A stretch of 15,002 bases of DNA from CAZEVY01 sp964515555 (GTDB lineage Bacteria; Acidobacteriota; Terriglobia; Bryobacterales; Bryobacteraceae), in NCBI GenBank assembly GCA_964515555.1, contig CAZEVY010000120.1:1-15002 (forward strand), read 5' to 3'. The translations under genes were made by a program, and so were the position numbers. Positions within the stretch are counted from its first letter, which is position 1, and the number at the start of each line of letters is the position of its first letter. The notes under the pieces were generated by a model. The model did no database searches and was not told the DNA's origin. It saw nothing but the letters and a program-made list of their open reading frames with translations. Positions 6,144 through 15,002 of the stretch are shown here, piece after piece.

Positions 6144-7472
6144 ATGAGCGACTACATGTACATGCTCGAAAGTCACCTGAACCCGGCCCAGAGCCGCGTC
6201 GTGACCGAGCTGGAGGCGGTGGCGGGGCATGCCAACGTGAACCTGTTTCTCACCGGCGGCGCGATGCGCGACATGTTCGCCGGCCACCCCGTCCGCGACC
6301 TCGATTTCACCGTCGAAGGCAACGCCTTGAAGCTGGCGCGGGCGCTCGCCCAGCGGCCGGGCGTGAAGCTCCTGGCCGAGGACGAGGAACGCAAATCGGC
6401 CGAGCTGTTGTTTTCCGGCGAGATTCGCGCCGCCGTCGCCATGGCGCAGCAGGCGCGCTACGGCAAGCCGGGCGCGAAGCCGCGGATTCAACCGGCCACC
6501 ATCCATGAGGACCTGCGCGGCCGCGACTTCAGCATCAACTCCGTGGCGCTCTCGCTCAATCGCGCTTCGCGCGGGCTGCTGCTCGATCCCAACAACGGCC
6601 TGGGCGACCTCGAGCGCAAGGAGATCCGCGCCATCAGCAACTACACCCTCTACGACGAGCCGGTGCGGCTGCTGCGGCTGCTGCGGCTCAAGGTCCGCCT
6701 CGGCTTCACCATCGAGGCCCGCACCCAGTTGCAGTACGAGAACGCGCGCGAGGCCGGCATGGAGTCGCAGATCGCGCCGCGGCTGCTGTTCGAGGAGCTG
6801 CGCGCCGCGGCCGACGAGCCCAACCCCGCCGATCTCGTGCAAACGCTCGAGCAGGAGAACCTGCTGCGGCTCTTTCACGACAAGCTCACCGGCCCCAAGC
6901 TGCCCGCGGCCGGTCTGTCGCGCCTGCAAAAGGCGCGCCAGTTGGTGCCCTACGGTGTCGACCTGCGGGTGCAGCCTCTGGGCCTCTTCCTCTACTTCTT
7001 CGCCGAGAAGCTCTCGGCCAAGGAGCGCGCCGAGCTGATCGCCAACGTGCAGATGCACAAATCCGAGGTGGGGCGCTGGCAGAAACTGGAGGCCGGCTCG
7101 CGCGGCCTGGAGCGCGCGTTGAAGTCGGCCAAGCTGCACAAGCCGTCGCAGGTCTATCGCGCGCTGATCGACGCGGCGGGAGAGCACGTGCTGTTCCTGT
7201 TGATCCGCTCCGAGCACCGGATCGTTCAGGACCGCATCCGCAACTACCTGCAGAAGTACCTGCCGGCGGCGCAGGAGGTCACCGATCAGGATGTCGTCGC
7301 GGCCGGAGGCCAGCCCGGGTCGCCGAAATTCGCGAAACAGCGGGACGATCTGATCAATGCCCGCCTGGACGGCCGCGCCCGCAAGCCCGTGCCACCGCCT
7401 GTGGTCGAGCCGCCGGCGCCGCCGCCCGCTCCGGCCCGGGTCAGCCCCCGGCTCGCGATGGCGCGGCGGTAG
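6144..7472 (+). CDS. Class II tRNA nucleotidyltransferase / poly(A) polymerase family protein
   Basis: Template-independent nucleotidyltransferase of the CCA-adding/poly(A) polymerase family, acting on tRNA or RNA 3' ends. 442 residues. The catalytic head is clear: GGAMRD (38-43), DLDFTVEG with the metal carboxylates Asp52 and Asp54, RGRDFSINSVAL (125-136), LLDPNNGLGDLERKEIRAI (146-164) and DEPVRLLRLLRLKVRLGF (171-188). A helical neck and body follow to about 375. There is no HD domain. The tail (about 410-442) is Pro/Ala/Arg-rich and looks disordered. The nucleotide-template motif normally reads (E/D)DxxR but here is Asp171-Glu172-x-x-Arg175, so full CCA addition, partial (CC or A) addition or poly(A) addition cannot be told apart. 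GAGGG at the end of xerD, about 10 nt before the ATG, is a suitable ribosome site, and the 4-nt spacing implies one transcript with xerD. Confidence 0.88.
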   Translation: MSDYMYMLESHLNPAQSRVVTELEAVAGHANVNLFLTGGAMRDMFAGHPVRDLDFTVEGNALKLARALAQRPGVKLLAEDEERKSAELLFSGEIRAAVAMAQQARYGKPGAKPRIQPATIHEDLRGRDFSINSVALSLNRASRGLLLDPNNGLGDLERKEIRAISNYTLYDEPVRLLRLLRLKVRLGFTIEARTQLQYENAREAGMESQIAPRLLFEELRAAADEPNPADLVQTLEQENLLRLFHDKLTGPKLPAAGLSRLQKARQLVPYGVDLRVQPLGLFLYFFAEKLSAKERAELIANVQMHKSEVGRWQKLEAGSRGLERALKSAKLHKPSQVYRALIDAAGEHVLFLLIRSEHRIVQDRIRNYLQKYLPAAQEVTDQDVVAAGGQPGSPKFAKQRDDLINARLDGRARKPVPPPVVEPPAPPPAPARVSPRLAMARR

Positions 7473-7481
7473 TTACCGCCG
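7464..7481. terminator. Possible bidirectional hairpin between convergent genes
   Basis: A perfect 7-bp inverted repeat CGGCGGT / ACCGCCG with an AGTT loop spans the TAG of the nucleotidyltransferase gene. It lies 6 nt before the stop of the convergent small gene. It lacks a T-tract on either strand, so it is only a candidate. Confidence 0.35.
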
Positions 7482-7487
7482 GTTGGC

Positions 7488-7634
7488 CTATTCCAAGAGG
7501 CGCACTCCGAGAAAGAGTCCGCCAAAAACTACGATGGAAACCGCCACGATGGCGATCCATTCGAACACCCGTTCCTTGGGTGACGAAGCCGCCTTCGCGT
7601 CATGTTTCATTTGCTCGTCGAGGCTGTCGAACAT
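7488..7634 (-). CDS. 48-residue single-pass membrane protein
   Basis: A small gene supported by a strong ribosome site (GGGAGG) about 8 nt before its ATG. The protein has a charged, soluble N-terminus (MFDSLDEQMKHDAKAASSPK) and one membrane helix at about 27-46 (IAIVAVSIVVFGGLFLGVRL), ending in LLE. No Cys, no lipobox and no signal cleavage site are seen, so it is most likely a bitopic inner-membrane protein with the N-terminus in the cytoplasm. It is convergent with the nucleotidyltransferase gene and lies 113 nt downstream of the phosphatase gene. I do not recognise the family and give no function. Confidence 0.7.
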   Translation of the reverse strand: MFDSLDEQMKHDAKAASSPKERVFEWIAIVAVSIVVFGGLFLGVRLLE

Positions 7635-7698
7635 AGACGTTGCCTCCCTTGCATATTGGGACCGCCGGGTCCGCCGGAAGGTTACAGTCCCTTCACAC

Positions 7699-7704
7699 AG
7701 TATA
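7699..7704 (-). promoter_or_regulatory. Possible -10 element for the 48-residue gene
   Basis: Read on the minus strand this is TATACT, a 5/6 match to the sigma70 -10, located 64 nt upstream of the small gene's ATG. No recognisable -35 accompanies it, so read-through from the phosphatase gene is equally possible. Confidence 0.25.
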
Positions 7705-7747
7705 CGCCCGGAGAGGAGCGAGGGTTCCCTGCGCGCCCCTCTGCCGC

Positions 7748-8512
7748 TCATATCGCCGCGATGCGCCGCACCTCGGCCTCCATCGACGGCGTGCACACGA
7801 TGCAGTTTCCGCCGTGGATGCTGCGCCCGCCGTCGAAGTTGAAGAAGCTCCCTCCGGCCTCCTCGACGATCACCTGAATCGGCGCCATGTCCCAGGCCTT
7901 CAGGCTGTACTCCAGCCACACCTCGGCCTTCCCCGACGCCACCATCATGGCGTCCAGCGCACCGCCGAAGCTGCGCACGGCCCAGGCGTCGCGCATCCAG
8001 TCGCCGAGCCGCTCGCCGAAGGCGATGCGGTGGAGCACGTTGTAGCGGCTCACGCAGACGACGGCTTCGGTGATGCGGTCGATCGCCGAGACGCGCAATC
8101 TCGTCCCGTCCCGATACGCCCCCGCGCCCCGCGCCGCGAAATAAACCTCGCCGAGAGCCGGAAATCCCGCCGCCCCGGCCACCACTTCGCCGTCCGCCTC
8201 CAGGCCCACCAGGTTGCACCACATGCGGTTGCCACGTACAAAGTCTCGGGTTCCATCAATAGGATCGATGATCCAGCGCCGGCCGTTGCGCGACTCCTTG
8301 GCCGCGCCCTCCTCGCCGAGAACGCCGTCGTCGGGGAATCGCTCGGAAAGGAAGGCGGCGACGGCGCGCTCGACGGCGCGGTCGGCCTCGGTGACGGGCG
8401 AGTCGTCGGACTTGCGGTCGGCGGCGATGCCGCGGTCGTAGTACGGCATCGCGGTTTCACCGGCCAGGCGAACCGCGGCCAGGGCGGCGTCGAGTTCTTG
8501 TGAAAAGTTCAT
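7748..8512 (-). CDS. Inositol monophosphatase / histidinol-phosphatase family protein
   Basis: Mg-dependent phosphomonoesterase of the IMPase superfamily, cytoplasmic. 254 residues from the ATG at 8512 (MNFSQELDAALAAVRLAGE), which matches the family's first helix; AAGAGG lies 14 nt upstream. A GTG 24 nt further upstream would add eight residues but has no ribosome site. The metal-binding motifs are intact: Glu67-Glu68 (LGEEG), Asp83-x-Ile85-Asp86-Gly-Thr (DPIDGTRDFVRG) and Trp207-Asp208 (AWDMAPIQVIVEEAGG). The DSPVTEADRAVE segment (37-48) is also typical. The RDFVRG sequence after DPIDGT resembles histidinol-phosphatases of the HisN type more than inositol or CysQ enzymes, but substrates in this family are hard to predict from sequence and no histidine genes are nearby. 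Confidence 0.87.
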   Translation of the reverse strand: MNFSQELDAALAAVRLAGETAMPYYDRGIAADRKSDDSPVTEADRAVERAVAAFLSERFPDDGVLGEEGAAKESRNGRRWIIDPIDGTRDFVRGNRMWCNLVGLEADGEVVAGAAGFPALGEVYFAARGAGAYRDGTRLRVSAIDRITEAVVCVSRYNVLHRIAFGERLGDWMRDAWAVRSFGGALDAMMVASGKAEVWLEYSLKAWDMAPIQVIVEEAGGSFFNFDGGRSIHGGNCIVCTPSMEAEVRRIAAI

Positions 8513-8530
8513 TTTCGTTACCGGGACCTC

Positions 8531-8559
8531 TTGCACGGACCCAGGTTCTAGGTTATCCT
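8531..8559 (+). promoter_or_regulatory. Candidate sigma70-like promoter of first receptor
   Basis: TTGCAC (8531-8536), a 17-nt spacer and TATCCT (8554-8559). The spacing is ideal, but the hexamers match only 3/6 and 4/6. It would give a leader of about 120 nt. Confidence 0.35.
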
Positions 8560-8607
8560 TGCCCCCAATAGTCGGCCAACTGGGGAAAGGGGGCCTAAGA
8601 CATGCCA

Positions 8608-8676
8608 GGGGTGTTTCACCCTCCCCGTTCCACGTGCGACATTTTCCCCGGCCGCCCGGCTGTGACTTTCGGGAGG
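8608..8676 (+). promoter_or_regulatory. Structured 5' leader of first receptor
   Basis: The leader holds a short hairpin (GGGGTG, TTT loop, CACCCT; 8608-8622 including one G-U pair). It also has a second possible stem between CCGCCCG (8652-8658) and CGGGAGG (8670-8676), which would cover the ribosome site GGGAGG. No known riboswitch class is recognised, and in such GC-rich DNA the pairing could be chance. Confidence 0.25.
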
Positions 8677-8684
8677 CAAATCCG

Positions 8685-12527
<3,843 letters not shown>

Positions 12528-12601
12528 GCACTTCCGTGCGGCGTCCGCCTCCGGCGAAGCGGCTGCACTTCGTGGACCTCGGTTACCGGCGGGGGCGGTG
12601 A

Positions 12602-12617
12602 TGTTCCACGTGGAACC
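12602..12617. promoter_or_regulatory. Candidate parS (ParB-binding) site
   Basis: TGTTCCACGTGGAACC contains the perfect 14-bp palindrome GTTCCACGTGGAAC. It matches 15 of 16 positions of the chromosomal parS form TGTTCCACGTGGAACA and fits the general consensus TGTTNCACGTGNAACA except at the last base. It lies between genes, upstream of and outside the promoter elements of the second receptor. ParB loads here to segregate the origin region in many bacteria. No parA or parB is in the window. Confidence 0.6.
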
Positions 12618-12697
12618 ATCTCTAGTCAATTAACAGGGATTGACCGCCCTCGTCCAGCCGCCGGGACCTGTAATCGCTTGCATCGGGTCGAAAAACC

Positions 12698-12726
12698 TTT
12701 ACATGGCATGTCAGTGCGAGTAACAT
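12698..12726 (+). promoter_or_regulatory. Sigma70-like promoter of second receptor
   Basis: TTTACA (12698-12703, 5/6), a spacer of exactly 17 nt and TAACAT (12721-12726, 4/6). A transcript would start near 12733, giving a leader of about 50 nt, so the second receptor is probably transcribed independently of the first. Confidence 0.55.
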
Positions 12727-12784
12727 AGGGCAATCCGCCGCCTGGGTAGAGCGCGCGGATGCCTAGTCTTAGGGGGGTGTTTAA

Positions 12785-15002
12785 ATGAGGATTCCGAGCC
12801 GAATCGCTCTCTTTCTGTGCGTGGCGCTGACCGCCACGTTAGCCGTCGCACAGATTGGAACGTCGACCATCACCGGGCGGGTAACCGACCCGACGGGCGC
12901 GGTGGTTCCGAACGTCGCCGTCATTCTGTTGCAGCCGACGACGAACTTCACGTTCCGGTCCGTAACCAACAACGAAGGCATTTACCGGTTCCCGTCGCTG
13001 ACGCCGGGCTTGTACCGCGTCACCTTCGAGGCGTCGGGCTTCAAGAAAGGCGTGCGCGAGGACTTCGAGCTGCGCACGGGCGACACGATGGCGGTCGACA
13101 TGGTGATGCAGGTCGGCAACGTGGCGGAGTCGATCGAAGTTTCGGGCGCGTCGACGCTTCTCGAAACGCAGACGTCGGCCACCGGCACGGTGGTTTCGGG
13201 GCAGGTCATCTACGACATGCCGCTCTACCAGCGCTACATCAACTCGACCATGAACCTGGTGCCGGGCATGCAGTCGGGCGGCTTCGCCTACGGCGGCTCG
13301 CTGGGCAACTACCACTTGGCCGGCCAGCGCAGCGGCACCATCGGAATCTTCGAGGACGGCGTCAGCGGTAACGACCAGACCGGCGGAACAGAGACCGTCA
13401 AGCCGATCCTCAGCTCCGTCGCCGAAGTCCAGGTGATCACAACAGTGCCCGCGGCCGAGTTCGGACACTCGGCCGGCGGCGTCATCAACGTCGTCAAGAA
13501 GAGCGGGACCAACGAACTGCACGGCATGGGATCGTTCTACGGACGCACGCGCATGATGCAGCATCGCCGCTGGGCGGATCAGAACCGTACGTCCTCCCCG
13601 TCACCTGGCCGCCCCAACGGCGTGCCGGTGTTCTTCATGCAGCCGGACGGCAACATCAACGGTCCGGTGTACATCCCGAAAGTGTACGACGGGCGCAACA
13701 AGACGTTCTTCTTCTTCGGCTATCAACGGTTGCACGAGAAGAAGGTCGCGCAGTTCGACGAGACGGTCTACACGCCGGAGATGCTCAACGGCAACTTCAA
13801 CTTCCCGGGCGTCAACTCGAACCTGATCTACGACCCGCTCACCACGGCGGGCGCCCCGGGCTCCTGGTCGCGGCTGCCGTTCGCCAACAATATCGTGCCG
13901 CTCAACCGGTTCGACCCGGTGGCGCGGAAGGTCCTGCTGGAATACCAGCCCTACAATCTGCCAAACCGGCCGGGATCGTTCAACACCGGCGGGCCGATCA
14001 GCAACCTGCTGGCGGACGAATTCGCGAAGGTCTTCTTCGACGATTACAACCTCCGCGGCGATCACCAGTTTTCGACCGCGTTCAAGATCTACGCCAGTTA
14101 CACTCGAAACAACCAGAGCGGCTTCCAGCGCCCGCGCCGTATGCGCGACACGCCGGAAATCGCTCCGTTCAATCACTCGCAGGGCAACCTCACGCCGTTC
14201 GGCGCCGCCAACCAGTCCGCCGGCTATACCTGGGTGGTTTCGCCGACCCTGATCAACGACTCGCGCGCGGGCTACTATCGGCGCGTGAACCGGACCATCG
14301 TCCCGTCGTTCAACCAGAACTGGCCGCAGAAACTCGGCATTCCGAACATGGACCAGGCGCTGATGCCAGCCTTCGGAATCGACCGTATGGGCGGCGCGAC
14401 CCCCAGCCGCACCGTGAACGAAACGATCTCCTGGCGCAACGACACCACCTGGGTGCGCGGGAAGCACGCCTACAAATTCGGGTACGAAATCCTGCGTTTC
14501 CGTCTGAACAATGCCAATTTCGCCCGGTTCGTGTCGTTCAGCTTCGGCGGCACGACCGGGTTGCAGGCCTCCGGCGCCAATGCGCCCAATACGGGTAATG
14601 TACTGGCGGGATTCCAGACCGGTCAGGTGACTTCAGCGACGCTGACCTCGGAGACCACGAGCTGGTTGCCGCGCTCGTCGATCCACAGCTTCTACATTCA
14701 GGACGACTGGAAAGTCACTCCGACGCTGACGGCCAACCTCGGCCTGCGCTACTCGAACGAGAGCCCCTTCAGCACCAAGTACGGCGGCATGAGCAATTTC
14801 GACCCGACCGCCACCGATCCGCTCACCGGACGCCTGGGCGCGATCATCCATCCGAGTGGCGGCCTGAACAAGCGCGACAACAATAACTTTAATCCCCGCG
14901 TCGGACTCGCCTGGCATCCGCTGCAGAAGTGGGTGTTCCGCGGCGGCATCGGGATGTACTCGGTGGACGTGAAGTTCCCCGGCACGCGCATCCAGTTCGA
15001 CG
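12785..15002 (+). CDS. Oar-like TonB-dependent receptor (3' partial)
   Basis: The reading frame is open to the window end; 739 residues are visible. The ATG at 12785 follows an AGGGGGG ribosome site by 7 nt and opens a signal peptide (MRIPSRIALFLCVALTATLA, cleavage after AVA at about 22). A CarboxypepD_reg-like domain follows (about 27-105: TITGRVTDPTGAVVPNVAV, GIYRFPSLTPGLYRVTFEAS). The plug comes next (IYDMPLYQRYINSTMNLVPG, GIFEDGVSGNDQ, VITTVPAAEFGHSAGGVINV, SGTNELHGMGSFYG), then barrel strands including KTFFFFGYQRLHEK and SFYIQDDWKVTPTLTANLGL. Same architecture as the upstream receptor, but sequence identity looks low outside the motifs, so this is not a recent duplication. Expected to lie in the outer membrane and import a TonB-dependent substrate that cannot be named from sequence. 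The barrel C-terminus lies outside the window. Confidence 0.9.
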   Translation, partial: MRIPSRIALFLCVALTATLAVAQIGTSTITGRVTDPTGAVVPNVAVILLQPTTNFTFRSVTNNEGIYRFPSLTPGLYRVTFEASGFKKGVREDFELRTGDTMAVDMVMQVGNVAESIEVSGASTLLETQTSATGTVVSGQVIYDMPLYQRYINSTMNLVPGMQSGGFAYGGSLGNYHLAGQRSGTIGIFEDGVSGNDQTGGTETVKPILSSVAEVQVITTVPAAEFGHSAGGVINVVKKSGTNELHGMGSFYGRTRMMQHRRWADQNRTSSPSPGRPNGVPVFFMQPDGNINGPVYIPKVYDGRNKTFFFFGYQRLHEKKVAQFDETVYTPEMLNGNFNFPGVNSNLIYDPLTTAGAPGSWSRLPFANNIVPLNRFDPVARKVLLEYQPYNLPNRPGSFNTGGPISNLLADEFAKVFFDDYNLRGDHQFSTAFKIYASYTRNNQSGFQRPRRMRDTPEIAPFNHSQGNLTPFGAANQSAGYTWVVSPTLINDSRAGYYRRVNRTIVPSFNQNWPQKLGIPNMDQALMPAFGIDRMGGATPSRTVNETISWRNDTTWVRGKHAYKFGYEILRFRLNNANFARFVSFSFGGTTGLQASGANAPNTGNVLAGFQTGQVTSATLTSETTSWLPRSSIHSFYIQDDWKVTPTLTANLGLRYSNESPFSTKYGGMSNFDPTATDPLTGRLGAIIHPSGGLNKRDNNNFNPRVGLAWHPLQKWVFRGGIGMYSVDVKFPGTRIQFD

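Noticed and set aside
5913..7217. 434-codon open frame on the minus strand across xerD and the nucleotidyltransferase gene
   Set aside because: It overlaps two genes with clear catalytic motifs and has no motifs of its own.

Overview
This is a GC-rich bacterial window whose best taxonomic signal is a pair of large outer-membrane receptors of the Oar/carboxypeptidase-regulatory-domain TonB-dependent type (N-terminal VTDPTGAVVP-like motif, plug, long beta-barrel). Families of these are hugely expanded in Acidobacteriota, especially Bryobacterales/Solibacter relatives, so I infer an acidobacterium. A run of exactly 100 N (2435-2534) shows that this is a draft scaffold or MAG.

Left region (1-4632, all +): a tightly coupled four-gene operon whose stop and start codons overlap (ATGA, ATGA, GTGA). 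It starts with the 3' part of a gene fusing a P1B-type heavy-metal ATPase to an HflK-like SPFH protein. It continues with an HflC-like protein interrupted by the assembly gap, a second HflK-like protein with an extreme poly-His N-terminus, and a small exported NTF2-like protein. The order K-C-K of three SPFH subunits covalently tied to a metal pump is the most unusual thing here. I infer a membrane metal-export assembly scaffolded by SPFH oligomers. A conserved hypothetical gene on the minus strand (4640-5116) meets the operon tail to tail.

Middle region (5117-8684): divergently from that gene runs a two-gene unit, xerD (tyrosine recombinase) followed after 4 nt by a class II tRNA nucleotidyltransferase/poly(A) polymerase-family gene. 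Convergent to it on the minus strand are a 48-codon single-pass membrane protein and an inositol-monophosphatase/histidinol-phosphatase-family enzyme.

Right region (8685-15002, +): two consecutive Oar-like TonB-dependent receptors, the second cut by the window end. Each has its own leader. The 257-nt spacer between them carries a sigma70-like promoter and, separately, a 14-bp perfect palindrome matching 15 of 16 positions of a ParB-binding parS site. A weaker match lies in the leader of the first receptor. If real, the window lies in an origin-proximal part of the chromosome.

No rRNA, tRNA, CRISPR array, insertion sequence or phage module was recognised.
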